Source: UBA12191 sp964422295 (GTDB lineage: Bacteria; Planctomycetota; UBA8108; UBA1146). Taken from it: 64,000 bases of DNA. Numbering within the stretch: the stretch's first letter is position 1; the number at the start of each line of letters is the position of its first letter. The translations under genes were made by a program, and so were the position numbers. Positions 8,595-18,049 of this stretch are shown piece by piece. A model generated the notes under the pieces. It was given only the letters and a program-made list of their open reading frames with translations, was not told where the DNA came from and did not search any database. The stretch spans positions 17,738-81,737 of the forward strand of contig CAYRAM010000014.1 in assembly GCA_964422295.1 (NCBI GenBank), read 5' to 3'.

Positions 8595-10277
8595 TCAGGC
8601 GAATCGTCGGTGGGTCCCACGGGGAACCTCTGGATCTTCCCCGCGATCGAGGCGCTCCTGGCGAATCTTCTCAGCGTAGGCTTCATACGAACCTTCGAAG
8701 AATCGACCTCCACCCTCCCCGTCGAGGGCGAGAATGTTTGTGGCCACCCGATCGAGAAAGTAACGATCGTGGCTGACGACGATGGCGCACCCGGGAAATG
8801 ATTCCAGTGCTTCTTCGAGAAGACGCAGCGTCGGAATATCGAGATCATTGGTCGGTTCGTCGAGGATCACCAGGTTGCCGCCACGACGTAGCATCTTCGC
8901 CATCTGCACACGGTTGCGTTGTCCTCCGGAACAATCGCCAACCTTTTTTTCTTGCTCTTCACCGGTAAACCCGAAACGTGCGACATAGGCACGGCTGGCA
9001 ATTTCAACCTTGCCGACCTGGAAAACGTCGTAGCCTTCGGAGATGTTCTGATAGATCGTCTTGTTGTCATCCAATTCCTGGCGACTCTGATCAGCGAAGC
9101 ACAATTCGACGGTCGATCCCAACTCCACCTTCCCCGAATCAGGCTCGATCTGATCAGAGATCAGGCGCATCAACGTCGTCTTGCCAGCACCATTCGGTCC
9201 GATGACGCCGACGATGGCACCGGGGCGCAGTTCAAAGGAGAGACCATCGAAGAGCACCCGACCATCGTAGGACTTGGTCACGCCCTGAACTTCCAGAACC
9301 TTGTCCCCCAACTTGGTTTCACAGGGGATCGCCAATGCAGGAACTTCCTTGCGAGATTCGTAAACCTGCTCTTGCAACTTGTGGAACGCCTCGACCCTCG
9401 CCTTGCTCTTTTTTGCCCTGGCTCTCGGAGTCTGACGGATCCAGTCCAGTTCCTTGTTGAGTTGCTTGCGACGATCATCCTCCTGGCGCTGCTCAACCTC
9501 GAGCATCTTTGATTTTTGCTCAAGATATTGACTGTAATTGCCTTCAAAGGGGGTTCCCTGACCACGATCTATTTCCAGCATCCAGCCAACCACGTTGTCG
9601 AGGAAGTAGCGATCGTGAGTGATCAGCAGAACGGTACCCTCGTAGTTTGCCAAATGGCGCTCAAGCCAAGCTGTCGTATCGGCATCAAGGTGATTGGTCG
9701 GCTCATCCAGCAGCAAAATATCAGGGTGCGCCAACAAGGTGCGACAAAGAGCGATTCTGCGCTTCTCTCCCCCGGAGAGGTGGGCGACCATCGAATCCCC
9801 CTGAGGACAATTCAGGGCATGCATCGCTTGGTCGATTTGGCGATCGATCTCCCATGCATCGCTGTTGTCGATTTTTTCCTGCAACTCTGCCAATCGATCG
9901 TAGGCATCTTGCATAACCTTGTCGGAAAGTTCCGTGGCCAATGATTCGGTCACGGAATTGTACTCATCGAGAAGTTGCCGCACCTTGGATGCGCCCACTT
10001 CTACATTTTCCCGAACTGTTTTTGTTTCATCGAGGGTTGGTTCCTGTGGGACGTAGCCGATGGTTGCGCCTTTGGCGAGGGTCACGGTGCCTTCGTAACC
10101 GTCATCGACGCCTGCGATGATTTTCAGAAGCGTGGACTTTCCGGAGCCGTTGATTCCGATCAGGCCGATCTTCGCTCCCCGGAAAAATCCCAGAGTAACG
10201 CCCTTGAGAACATCCTTCGATCCATATGAACGATGGACGTCCGTTACCTGAAAAATTACTTCCTGGGAATCACTCAT
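8595..10277 (-). CDS. ettA: Energy-dependent translational throttle protein EttA (ABC-F)
   Basis: 560 aa, the usual EttA length. It has two ABC domains in one chain without membrane segments. The first has Walker A GINGSGKST, signature LSGGEKRR and Walker B LLLDEPTNHLD. The second has Walker A GPNGAGKTT, signature CSGGQRNR and LVILDEPTNDLD. A charged linker between them (residues about 240-310, EQRQEDDRRKQLNKELDWI) and an arm insertion in domain 1 are typical of the EttA branch. EttA binds the ribosomal E site and gates the first steps of elongation according to ATP/ADP. It lies 33 bases downstream of the SelW-like gene on the same strand, so the two probably share a transcript. Confidence 0.95.
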   Translation of the reverse strand: MSDSQEVIFQVTDVHRSYGSKDVLKGVTLGFFRGAKIGLIGINGSGKSTLLKIIAGVDDGYEGTVTLAKGATIGYVPQEPTLDETKTVRENVEVGASKVRQLLDEYNSVTESLATELSDKVMQDAYDRLAELQEKIDNSDAWEIDRQIDQAMHALNCPQGDSMVAHLSGGEKRRIALCRTLLAHPDILLLDEPTNHLDADTTAWLERHLANYEGTVLLITHDRYFLDNVVGWMLEIDRGQGTPFEGNYSQYLEQKSKMLEVEQRQEDDRRKQLNKELDWIRQTPRARAKKSKARVEAFHKLQEQVYESRKEVPALAIPCETKLGDKVLEVQGVTKSYDGRVLFDGLSFELRPGAIVGVIGPNGAGKTTLMRLISDQIEPDSGKVELGSTVELCFADQSRQELDDNKTIYQNISEGYDVFQVGKVEIASRAYVARFGFTGEEQEKKVGDCSGGQRNRVQMAKMLRRGGNLVILDEPTNDLDIPTLRLLEEALESFPGCAIVVSHDRYFLDRVATNILALDGEGGGRFFEGSYEAYAEKIRQERLDRGEDPEVPRGTHRRFA

Positions 10278-10310
10278 CTTGTCACTCGTTTCCTTCGTCA
10301 GGGAACAGAT

Positions 10311-10538
10311 CTATGCCTGACGGGCTTCCACCGCCGAATAAATTTCAGAGTGCTCAGGGAATCGGTCCAATTCTTTCTTGCTGAAAACCAATTCGCCATC
10401 GATCTCTACTTCAAAAACACCGCCACCACTTTCGATCAGGCGCACATTGACACCATACTTATCATTGAGATCGGCCGCCAAACTGGTGGCCTGGGGGGTG
10501 TAGTTTCACTTTACGCAGTACTCGATGCTGATATCCAT
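10311..10538 (-). CDS. selW: SelW/Rdx-family selenoprotein with in-frame UGA (Cys-x-x-Sec)
   Basis: 75 residues from the ATG at 10538 to the TAG at 10311-10313. It is interrupted only by TGA at 10506-10508 (codon 11) and so is missed by plain ORF calling. The UGA sits at the redox position of the SelW/SelT/SelH thioredoxin-like fold: IEYC-V-K-U-NYTPQA. Downstream residues fit the family throughout (SLAADLNDKYGVNVRLIES; GGGVFEVEIDGELVFSKKE; RFPE). AAGGAAA lies 8-14 bases before the ATG. SelW-like proteins are small cytosolic thiol/selenol redox proteins; the exact substrate is unsettled. A hairpin suitable as a bacterial SECIS lies right after the UGA (10473-10491). The gene precedes ettA by 33 bases. 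A nonsense mutation is unlikely because both halves are intact and family-like. Sec insertion is inferred. Confidence 0.9.
10473..10491 (-). promoter_or_regulatory. Candidate bacterial SECIS hairpin of the SelW-like gene
   Basis: On the mRNA, 14 nt after the UGA, GGCC pairs with GGCC. After one A-C mismatch, CCA pairs with UGG, leaving a GUU loop. The loop begins 22 nt after the UGA, within the range known for SelB-dependent elements, and has G-U in the loop as in the E. coli formate dehydrogenase elements. The pairs were traced by hand; no folding energy was computed. Confidence 0.6.
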
Positions 10539-10705
10539 CGGCTTGTTTCCTTTCGCTCAATCAAAAACGATTCGGGTGAGGCTCTAAAAATCTTTACTGC
10601 TGGGAGGGATTCCGCCAACTGCGACTCCCAACCAGGAAGATTGGAGTTTATGTTACGGAACGGATGACAGGTGTACCAGCAGACCGGGAAAGCGAGAACA
10701 AGAAT

Positions 10706-12070
10706 ATGCAGGATGTCGTCAATCAACTGGCCTCAGAGCAGTCGGTACATATCAAGAAATTGATCGAATGGCTGAAAATTCCCAGTGTTTCCACCGACTC
10801 CAGCCTCAAAGAGGAAGTGCGCCGGGCAGGGCAGTGGATCGAAAAAGAACTCTCAAGCTCCGGCTTTGACACCCGCCTCGACGACACTGACGGGCACCCC
10901 ATCTGCGTCGCCCAATGGAACGGCGCTCCAGGTGCTCCTACCCTATTGATCTATGGCCACTATGATGTCCAGCCACCGGAGCCGCTGGACCTGTGGCGAC
11001 ACGGCGCATTCGAGCCAACACTCGAAGGGGAAGATCTCATCGCCCGCGGCGCCACCGATGACAAAGGCCAAGCCCTCGCATTGGTCAGGGGAGTCTGCGG
11101 TGTCCTGCGCTCCCGGGGAAGCCTGCCGATCAACGTCAAGTTTGTCATCGAAGGAGAAGAGGAGATCGGCTCGCCGAATCTGGCCTCCTACCTGGAAGCC
11201 CACAAGGATGACCTTGCTGCAGACGTCGCCCTGATCGCCGACTGCTCCCAGTTCGGCCCCGGCGTGCCGGCGATCACTGTCGGCTTGAAAGGATTGGTCT
11301 ACCTGGAGATTTTTGTGCAAGGTCCCAACAGAGATCTGCACTCCGGATCTTTCGGTGGTGCTGTAGAAAATCCCGCCAACGCACTGACACGGATGCTCGG
11401 CAGTTTGCGAGATGAAAAGGGCCACATCACCATCCCGCGATTCTACGATCGGGTCCGCGAACTCTCCGAAGAGGAACGAGCGGCCATCCGTGAATTACCC
11501 TTCGATGAAGAGGGATTCAGATCTGATCTGGAAGTTTCCCGGGTTCATGGGGAAGAAGGATACTCAACCCTGGAAAGAAAATGGGCACGTCCGACCCTCG
11601 ATATCAATGGACTGCTCAGCGGTTGGACCGGTGAAGGTGCAAAGACTGTTCTCCCCGCACACGCCAGTGCAAAGATGTCGATGCGCTTGGTACCCGACCA
11701 GGATCCCGATGAAATTGCAGACCTTGTCGTCAGTCATCTCAAAATGATCTGTCCAGATACCTGCTCCATCGATGTGCACTGTCATCACGGAGCAAAACCG
11801 GTATTGGTCGAGCAAAACAGCCCCTGGCTCGATGCTACTTCCAGGGCTATCGAAAAGGGATTTGGCAAGGCTCCTGTGATGATCCGCGAAGGCGGATCGA
11901 TTCCCGTAGTCAGCGATCTCAAGGCAACCCTCGGAATGGATACGATCCTTCTGGGGCTCGGGCTCCCCGATGACAACGCCCACTCTCCCAATGAAAAGTT
12001 CCACCTCCCCGATTATCAAAAAGGAATCGAGACGATGGCCTGGCTTCTGGATGAGTTGTCTACCGTATGA
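10706..12070 (+). CDS. M20-family dipeptidase
   Basis: 454 aa from 10706; an in-frame ATG at 10664 would add 14 residues. The shorter start puts the conserved IPSVS about 25 residues in, as in relatives. Metal-site motifs of the M20 di-zinc peptidases are present: YGHYDVQPP, GATDDKGQ, EGEEEIGS, DCSQFGPG, and a C-terminal NAHSPNE carrying the last ligand His. The dimerisation (lid) insert is seen around LHSGSFGG. It hydrolyses dipeptides or N-acyl amino acids in the cytosol; the exact substrate is not readable. Its stop overlaps the start of the pirin gene (ATGA), so the two are translationally coupled. It is divergent from the SelW-like gene. Confidence 0.9.
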   Translation: MQDVVNQLASEQSVHIKKLIEWLKIPSVSTDSSLKEEVRRAGQWIEKELSSSGFDTRLDDTDGHPICVAQWNGAPGAPTLLIYGHYDVQPPEPLDLWRHGAFEPTLEGEDLIARGATDDKGQALALVRGVCGVLRSRGSLPINVKFVIEGEEEIGSPNLASYLEAHKDDLAADVALIADCSQFGPGVPAITVGLKGLVYLEIFVQGPNRDLHSGSFGGAVENPANALTRMLGSLRDEKGHITIPRFYDRVRELSEEERAAIRELPFDEEGFRSDLEVSRVHGEEGYSTLERKWARPTLDINGLLSGWTGEGAKTVLPAHASAKMSMRLVPDQDPDEIADLVVSHLKMICPDTCSIDVHCHHGAKPVLVEQNSPWLDATSRAIEKGFGKAPVMIREGGSIPVVSDLKATLGMDTILLGLGLPDDNAHSPNEKFHLPDYQKGIETMAWLLDELSTV

Positions 12071-12759
12071 AGATTCGCTCCGCTGACGAGAGGGGTTCTG
12101 CAAACTACGGCTGGCTTGATGCCCGCTACACCTTCAGTTTCGGTGAGTATCTCGACCCTGAATGGATGGGGTGGAGATGTCTGCGGGTAATGAACGAAGA
12201 CCGCATCGCTGGCGAGACCGGCTTCCCTTCCCACCCTCACAGGGAGATGGAGATCGTCACCATCATCCTCGACGGAGCCCTCGCCCATGAGGATTCCACG
12301 GGCAGTTCCGGTGTCATCCGACAAGGGGAAGTACAAGTGATGAGTGCGGGAAGTGGCATCATCCACAGTGAAAAAAACCCCGAGTCAGAACATGTTCATC
12401 TTTATCAAGTTTGGCTACAACCCGCAGAACAGGGAATTGAACCACGCCACGATCAGCGCCACTTCTCTGAAGAAGGCCGAAAGGGTAATTGGCAACTCCT
12501 CGTCTCGGGAAACCGAGAAGAGAACACGCTTCAAATCTGCCAAGACGCCAGAATATCCCGCAGAATTTTCGAAGCAGGTGACACAGTCACCGTCTCCGTA
12601 GAATCCACGAGGGGGCATTGGGTTCAGGTGATATCAGGTGAAATCGAAATTGACGATGTTGTCCTAAAAAGTAGTGACGGCATCGGAATCGATGATTCCG
12701 CCCAATATTCCATCACAGCGTTGAATGCAGCGGACTTGCTTCTCTTTGATCTTCCATGA
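12067..12759 (+). CDS. Pirin-family bicupin protein
   Basis: 230 aa, the usual pirin length. The N-terminal cupin has the iron-site pattern HPHREMEIVTIIL and SGIIHSEKN, plus the VQVMSAGSG turn and HLYQVWLQP typical of the YhaK/pirin group. The C-terminal cupin is degenerate (TRGHWVQVISGEIEIDD). Family members include quercetin 2,3-dioxygenase activity and redox-sensing roles; which applies here is unknown. The start overlaps the dipeptidase stop by 4 bases, making a two-gene operon. It converges on trkH with 12 bases between. Confidence 0.88.
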   Translation: MKIRSADERGSANYGWLDARYTFSFGEYLDPEWMGWRCLRVMNEDRIAGETGFPSHPHREMEIVTIILDGALAHEDSTGSSGVIRQGEVQVMSAGSGIIHSEKNPESEHVHLYQVWLQPAEQGIEPRHDQRHFSEEGRKGNWQLLVSGNREENTLQICQDARISRRIFEAGDTVTVSVESTRGHWVQVISGEIEIDDVVLKSSDGIGIDDSAQYSITALNAADLLLFDLP

Positions 12760-12771
12760 TTCATCGGCTTG

Positions 12772-14328
12772 TCATCGACGCCATGTAAAGGGCAACAACA
12801 GAATCAGAATGGCGTAGATTTCCAGTCGCCCAAGCAACATCAGCAACATCAACAATACTTTTCCGGGACTTGGAATTTCTGCGTAGTTTTCCAGAGGACC
12901 AACACCACCAAATCCGGGACCGATATTCCCCAATGTTGACAATGTTGCCCCAAAGGCTGTCAACAACAGATCATCTTCCAATGCACCATTCACAACTCTG
13001 GCCGAATTCGGATCCATGCTTCCTGCAGAACCTGACCAACCAGGATCCAAGATAAATGCAAGCAGGAACACTGAGAGCAAAAACAGAAGCAACCATAGCG
13101 CCAAAAACCCCAAGACCCTGGAGACGATTTCCCTCTCCACATTCTTGTTGTTCAGCTTCAACGAGATCACCGCCTGAGGCCTGACCAAGAGTGCGATTTC
13201 ACGAATGCTGAATTTGACAAGCATTAGGAATCTGACCACTTTTACCCCACCCGTAGTGGATCCAGCACACCCTCCAATGAGCATCAGTACTGCCAACAGC
13301 ACCCTGCATGCATTGGGCCAGTGGTCAAAGTCTGCGGTGACAAATCCACAACCGGAAAACAAGGTCGCCACCTGAAAACTGGCCAGCCGTAAACATCCGC
13401 CAAAGGTCGAATAAGCCTCAGGATTGTCTGTTTTTGCTGGAAACACATTGGTGTTGTATAGCATCGATGCCACAAAGAGCATTGCGAATATTGCGACTCC
13501 GAAGAAAAACTTGCACTCTCCATCACTGAACGCGCGCAATTGACCCTGAAATATAAATCGGAAGTGTAGTACAAAGTTGACTGATGCGATCAACATGAAA
13601 CTGGTCACGACTGCATCCACATAAGCACTGTTGAAGTGTGCAATACTCATGTTGTGAGGAGAAAATCCACCAGTAGAGAGCGTGCTCAAAGCGACAGTGA
13701 CCGCATCAAACCAGCCCATCTCGGGCAACAGCAACAAGACTTCAACTACGGTGAAAAGGGTGTAGATCCCCCACAAGTACAAGGCTGTTTGGGTCACCCG
13801 AGGGGTCAGCTTTTCCTTGGTGGGACCAGGAACCTCTGCACGGAACATGTGTACGCTTCCTGATCCGATCAGGGGCATCACCGCAAGGGTCAGCAAAACG
13901 AATCCCATTCCACCAAACCACTGCGTTAGATTGCGCCAAAAGAGCAATCCCGGGGTCAACGCTTCGATGTCTTTTAAGATCGTTGCCCCGGTGGTGGTGA
14001 ACCCACTCATCGTTTCGAAACAGGCATCGAGCAATGATGGGATCCCCGATGGGGCGAACCAAAATGGCAGTGCACCAAAGAAACTGGCCAACAACCAACT
14101 CAGGCCAACCACTCCGAATGCTTCCCTCGCTCTAAGCTCGCTGATCTTCTTGGAATTGAAGAGCCAGAGGACCCCGCCGACCAGGAAAGTCACCACACTT
14201 GAGAGAATAAAAGCGGGATATTCCTCAGTTGAATCCAATAACCATGAGACCCCCAAAGGAATCAGCATCAATCCCGACAGAACGAGGAGCAGTAAGCCCA
14301 ATACGGCAAAGATGGGGCGTATCCTCAA
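12772..14328 (-). CDS. trkH: Trk potassium uptake transmembrane protein TrkH
   Basis: 518 aa with about ten hydrophobic segments and the family's P-loops: SGFTTTGATIL, STLSTGGFSPHN, FSGCGFVTADF and TLGNIGPGFGGVGP, each with the central Gly of the K+ filter. GGCAGSTTGGVKV is the characteristic glycine-rich turn near the gate. Start is TTG at 14328, overlapping the trkA stop (TTGA). It forms the pore of the Trk K+ uptake system in the inner membrane and works with the TrkA subunit encoded just upstream. Confidence 0.95.
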   Translation of the reverse strand: MRIRPIFAVLGLLLLVLSGLMLIPLGVSWLLDSTEEYPAFILSSVVTFLVGGVLWLFNSKKISELRAREAFGVVGLSWLLASFFGALPFWFAPSGIPSLLDACFETMSGFTTTGATILKDIEALTPGLLFWRNLTQWFGGMGFVLLTLAVMPLIGSGSVHMFRAEVPGPTKEKLTPRVTQTALYLWGIYTLFTVVEVLLLLPEMGWFDAVTVALSTLSTGGFSPHNMSIAHFNSAYVDAVVTSFMLIASVNFVLHFRFIFQGQLRAFSDGECKFFFGVAIFAMLFVASMLYNTNVFPAKTDNPEAYSTFGGCLRLASFQVATLFSGCGFVTADFDHWPNACRVLLAVLMLIGGCAGSTTGGVKVVRFLMLVKFSIREIALLVRPQAVISLKLNNKNVEREIVSRVLGFLALWLLLFLLSVFLLAFILDPGWSGSAGSMDPNSARVVNGALEDDLLLTAFGATLSTLGNIGPGFGGVGPLENYAEIPSPGKVLLMLLMLLGRLEIYAILILLLPFTWRR

Positions 14329-15704
14329 CGGAGGAACCCTCTCCTGCGAGTAAACAATTTTTCTATCGCTTCGACCGCTTCTGGCAGGGCGAAGATAATC
14401 ACGTGATCACCCGCAAGAATCTCCGTATCACCACCTGCAGTCTTGATTTCTTCGCCCGTTTCATGCTTACGTTGAATCGCCCCAATGATGCTCGCTTTCG
14501 GAAGTTTCAGATCTCTGATCTTCTTTCCAACTACCAGTTGATTTTCTGTGACCTCATATTCCCGGACTTCCGCTCCTGATGCCCCCACTTGGGAAACCCG
14601 CACAACATTTCCACGGCGGATTACACGGAGGATATCACTGACTGTGACTCTTCTGGGATTGATGACTTCACCAAAGTTGGTTTGGTGGAAAACAGGCAGA
14701 AACTGGTCATTTTCGCTGCGAACCAAAATCCTTCTCACTCCTGCCTTTCGGATCAACATCGCATTGGTGAGATTTTCTGTGTCGTCTGTGCCCAGGGCGA
14801 GAAAATAATCCGCCAGTCCAATCTCATTTTCAATCACAAAGTCTCGATCAGTGATGTTCCCGTGAAGAACGAGAGTTCTGTTGAGTTGCTCTGCTGCTTT
14901 TTCAGCGGCATTGCGGTCCTTTTCGACCAAAACGAGAGTCCGAATCGATCGGATTTCCTCGATGCGACGTGCAACCTCAAGGCCTAATCGGGTTGCGCCG
15001 GATATAACCACCTTGTCGACGACTTCCGTTTCCGGATGAACAAGTTCACGGAAGTGTTCAAATTGGCTCTCCGGCATCAGCACGTAGATATGGTCTCCGG
15101 CAATGAGTCGATCATCCCCCCTGGGAATCATCAAATCATCGCCACGGAATATCGCCACGATCAAGCCCAGTTTTTTGGGGTCATGATGTTTTCGCAAATC
15201 TTTGAGAACGATGCCGTCCAATGCGGAGCCCTCCGAGATGACATATCCCCAAAGGAAGAGTTTGTCTTCTGCAAAAGTTGACACATCAAACGCACCCGGA
15301 TGCTGAACCAAACGTTGGATCTTCTCTGCGGTGACGGCGATGGGGTTCACGGCGGCATCGGCACCATACTTTTCCATCAGTTGCTGATTTCCCGAAAGCT
15401 CTGTGTTTCTCAGGCGAACAACACACTTGGCTGCACCAAGGTGCTTTGCAAGCAAACTGACCGTGATATTGGTTTCATCCCGATCGGTGACAGCGATGAC
15501 CAAATCAGCGCTATCGACTTTGGCCTGACGCAATATTCGGGGGCTGGCAGCATTTCCGAGGATCGCCTGGACATTCAAGCGATCATCGATGCGCTGGATC
15601 AACTCACTGTCTGAGTCGATGATGGTCATTTTATGACTCTCGGCAGAGAGTCTCTCTGCGAGGTGAAAGCCGACCACCCCTGCTCCGATGACAACGATGC
15701 GCAT
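14325..15704 (-). CDS. trkA: Trk potassium uptake regulatory protein TrkA
   Basis: 459 aa with a tandem RCK arrangement. The first NAD-binding fold opens MRIVVIGAGVVGFHLAERL, and a TrkA-C domain lies at about 140-225. The second fold starts near KVVISGATRLGLEVARRI, with a second TrkA-C domain at about 375-455. TrkA binds NAD(H) and ATP on the cytosolic face and gates TrkH. A strong ribosome site (CCGGAGG) lies 5 bases before the ATG. It overlaps trkH by 4 bases and forms a two-gene operon. Confidence 0.95.
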   Translation of the reverse strand: MRIVVIGAGVVGFHLAERLSAESHKMTIIDSDSELIQRIDDRLNVQAILGNAASPRILRQAKVDSADLVIAVTDRDETNITVSLLAKHLGAAKCVVRLRNTELSGNQQLMEKYGADAAVNPIAVTAEKIQRLVQHPGAFDVSTFAEDKLFLWGYVISEGSALDGIVLKDLRKHHDPKKLGLIVAIFRGDDLMIPRGDDRLIAGDHIYVLMPESQFEHFRELVHPETEVVDKVVISGATRLGLEVARRIEEIRSIRTLVLVEKDRNAAEKAAEQLNRTLVLHGNITDRDFVIENEIGLADYFLALGTDDTENLTNAMLIRKAGVRRILVRSENDQFLPVFHQTNFGEVINPRRVTVSDILRVIRRGNVVRVSQVGASGAEVREYEVTENQLVVGKKIRDLKLPKASIIGAIQRKHETGEEIKTAGGDTEILAGDHVIIFALPEAVEAIEKLFTRRRGFLR

Positions 15705-15986
15705 TCAATCCTCCGGATCTTCAAGGATGGCAGCGATGACTACAGCGCGTCCAGAAGCCCCGATGATAGGGAAATCCCAAAAAATCTCCATGATTCCGTG
15801 GGTCTCTGGATCTCTCACTTGGGAAGTTTATCCTCATTTCGGGACCAGATTCCGAATCCGGGGCTGTCGGGCAGGCTTGCCGAAGCCCTGTGATTTCTGT
15901 GCCCAATCGATGCTTTGACCCCAAAGTCGGTCTGGAGGCAGATTTTGTTTCAGCGAATAGCCCTACAATTCGGAGTCTCAAACCTC

Positions 15987-17000
15987 ATGAAGGCACTTTG
16001 TTTGTCAGCAGCTCTTCTTCCATCATTATTTACTTTTTCAGCGACACCATTAACTGCCCAGCAACCCACTCCTCAAAACGGGTTTGCAGCAAAGGTCAAT
16101 GGAGAAGTAATCACGCTGGCAGAACTCGTGCAACTGATCGACAGGAGACTTGAACCAAACTTTGGACGAGTACCTGACTCTCTCATCGAACAGGAGCGTG
16201 AAAGGCTCAAACCTGTAGTTTTGAGAGAGTTGATCGAGAGAAGATTGATGGTTCAGCAGGCAAGGCGCGAAGGAATCATATTGCATGACGGCGCGATTGA
16301 CGACTACCTGCAAAAAACTGTTGATCGCATGAGCAGGGTTGAAGGAACCCGATTCTCCATCGATGACTACGTGTTTCTTTGGAAGCAGCAATTTGGAGAA
16401 AGTGAGGATCAACTCAGAAAAAATCTTGGCGACGAAATCCTCATTAAAGAACTGAAAAATCAAAAACTGAAGATTTCCACGAGTATCTCTCCCCGTCAAT
16501 TGAGGTCTTATTACCGGGACAATGTTGACGACTTCTCCCAGGATGGATCGGTGAAATTTCGCCAACTTCTCGTATCAATCAGTGATCAAGATCACTCTAA
16601 AATCATCAAACAGATCGATCAGGATCTGGCTTCCGGCGAAGCTTTGCCAACCCTGATAAAAAAGTATTCCAGCGGCCCGAGGTCTGAAGATGGCGGGCTT
16701 TATCAGATGAAAGACAGCCAACTGGATGACCGATTCCCTCCTGTCCCTGAAGTGGTCAGAGGGCTGGCTGTTGGCCAAAGTTCTGATTGGTTTGTCTGTC
16801 GAGGTTACTCACACAAGATCCTGCTCGAGGAGAGGATTCACGGAGGTCCGCTGAACTTTGAAGAGGCCCAGGGGCAGATTCGCCTGATTCTGCGCGAAAA
16901 ACTGCTCGAAAAGCAGCATCAGAAGTTTGAGCGCCAATTGTGGAAAAAAGCGAAGATCCAAGTTTTCATCCCGGGTATTGAGATTTCAGGGGCTATCTGA
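15987..17000 (+). CDS. SurA/PpiC-type periplasmic peptidyl-prolyl isomerase
   Basis: 337 aa. The start at 15987 (MKALCLSAALLPSLFTF...) gives a signal peptide and follows GGAG at 15972-15975. The mature N-terminus (AAKVNGEVITLAELVQLID) and the helical region LRELIERRLMVQQARREGI are typical SurA chaperone-module features. A single parvulin domain sits at about 195-300 (VKFRQLLVSI ... LPTLIKKYSSGPRSEDGGLY ... GQSSDWF). The family assists outer-membrane protein folding. It is followed by the exported gene at 17041, 40 bases on. Confidence 0.88.
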   Translation: MKALCLSAALLPSLFTFSATPLTAQQPTPQNGFAAKVNGEVITLAELVQLIDRRLEPNFGRVPDSLIEQERERLKPVVLRELIERRLMVQQARREGIILHDGAIDDYLQKTVDRMSRVEGTRFSIDDYVFLWKQQFGESEDQLRKNLGDEILIKELKNQKLKISTSISPRQLRSYYRDNVDDFSQDGSVKFRQLLVSISDQDHSKIIKQIDQDLASGEALPTLIKKYSSGPRSEDGGLYQMKDSQLDDRFPPVPEVVRGLAVGQSSDWFVCRGYSHKILLEERIHGGPLNFEEAQGQIRLILREKLLEKQHQKFERQLWKKAKIQVFIPGIEISGAI

Positions 17001-17040
17001 TCGCTGTCGCTATATCAACCCTGATTTAGCAGGAGACTCC

Positions 17041-17886
17041 ATGACCATCATCGTTCTTATCGTTTCCGTTTTGTTTTCCCAGGTTCCCGATACGGAACCG
17101 GCAAAAGCATTCACAGTTGGTGCTGACACGTACAGTCTCACGACTCGTTCCCGTGAAGTGAGCCTCCGTGATGTATATGGCTGGAGACAACAGCTGGTCC
17201 TCTATAGCGTCTACAAAAATGAGAAATTCTTACACCCATCGAGAATAGATGGCGGCAGATTCTTCAGCTGTCCCTTCGACAGAACCGTCGAGATTAAAAA
17301 CATCTTCTCCGAAGAGCGGCAAATCGGCTGGATGCTGGTGGGTGGAGGGATTTGTGGGAACACCTTCTCCTACAGGATTGAACTGATCATTCCCGAAACC
17401 AGTGAACACTCTCCCGAATATCACCAATTCACTTTTATCACCAAGGTCATTCCCAATCTGATCCCCACTGAGAAGGGTGCAAAGGTCTGTTTTTTCGAAC
17501 AGAACTGGGGCGGTGGAGGAACCGCTACCAGTTTCTATGTGCCTAAAAAATTAGAGATTGATGTGACTCGTGGTCGAGCAGATATCAGAAAAGGGGATGT
17601 CTTCGAGAATCTCGATTACTTTGAATGGGAATCTGGCACACCCGGATCTGGCACAAAGACTTTCCTGGGCCCCTTTGTTGCCGGGCTTGAAGCCAAATAC
17701 CCTGATCTGATGCGCTACGCCCTCCAGTACTACGACAATGATGACCGGGACTGGTATGACGTCCATTTCAAGGATGGAAGCCTTGAAGGAATGAAATCAC
17801 TGGTTACCAAGGTCGAGGCTTTGCGCTCACTCCACGAAGAGGTGAAATCGGTTGTCGACTGGAACCTGAGCGAGCATCCCAAATGA
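17041..17886 (+). CDS. Exported protein of unknown function
   Basis: 281 aa. The start at 17041 follows AGGAGA (17030-17035) and opens a short hydrophobic signal (MTIIVLIVSVLFSQV). The mature part has no repeat or enzyme motif that I recognise. It contains a Cys pair region (FFSCPFD ... GGGICGNTFSY) and a Gly run (NWGGGGTAT). It is probably co-transcribed with the PpiC-type isomerase. A bidirectional terminator follows. Confidence 0.75.
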   Translation: MTIIVLIVSVLFSQVPDTEPAKAFTVGADTYSLTTRSREVSLRDVYGWRQQLVLYSVYKNEKFLHPSRIDGGRFFSCPFDRTVEIKNIFSEERQIGWMLVGGGICGNTFSYRIELIIPETSEHSPEYHQFTFITKVIPNLIPTEKGAKVCFFEQNWGGGGTATSFYVPKKLEIDVTRGRADIRKGDVFENLDYFEWESGTPGSGTKTFLGPFVAGLEAKYPDLMRYALQYYDNDDRDWYDVHFKDGSLEGMKSLVTKVEALRSLHEEVKSVVDWNLSEHPK

Positions 17887-17914
17887 TCATGACTCGAAGC
17901 TGAAGACGGTCATC

Positions 17915-17954
17915 AAAAAAAGAGCGCTGGAGAAGTTCCCCAGCGCTCTTTTTT
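17915..17954. terminator. Bidirectional rho-independent terminator
   Basis: A 10-bp stem (AGAGCGCTGG, 17921-17930, with 17939-17948) is flanked by an A-run before and a T-run after. It can therefore stop transcripts from both the 17041 gene and the convergent 18050 gene. Confidence 0.9.
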
Positions 17955-17956
17955 AA

Positions 17957-18016
17957 TGCTCTGATCAACACTGCTCTGATCAACACTGCTCTGATCAACA
18001 CTGCTCTGATCAACAC
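17957..18016. repeat. 15-bp tandem repeat, four exact copies
   Basis: The unit TGCTCTGATCAACAC is repeated at 17957, 17972, 17987 and 18002 without mismatch. It sits between two convergent genes, directly after the bidirectional terminator. The unit length is a multiple of three, but no gene reads through it. Confidence 0.97.
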
Positions 18017-18049
18017 TATGCAGCTTCAAAACTCTGATTTCAGCGAAGC

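Noticed and set aside
15705..15986. Short frames between trkA and the PpiC-type gene
   Set aside because: No ribosome site or protein-like composition; more likely the divergent promoter region.
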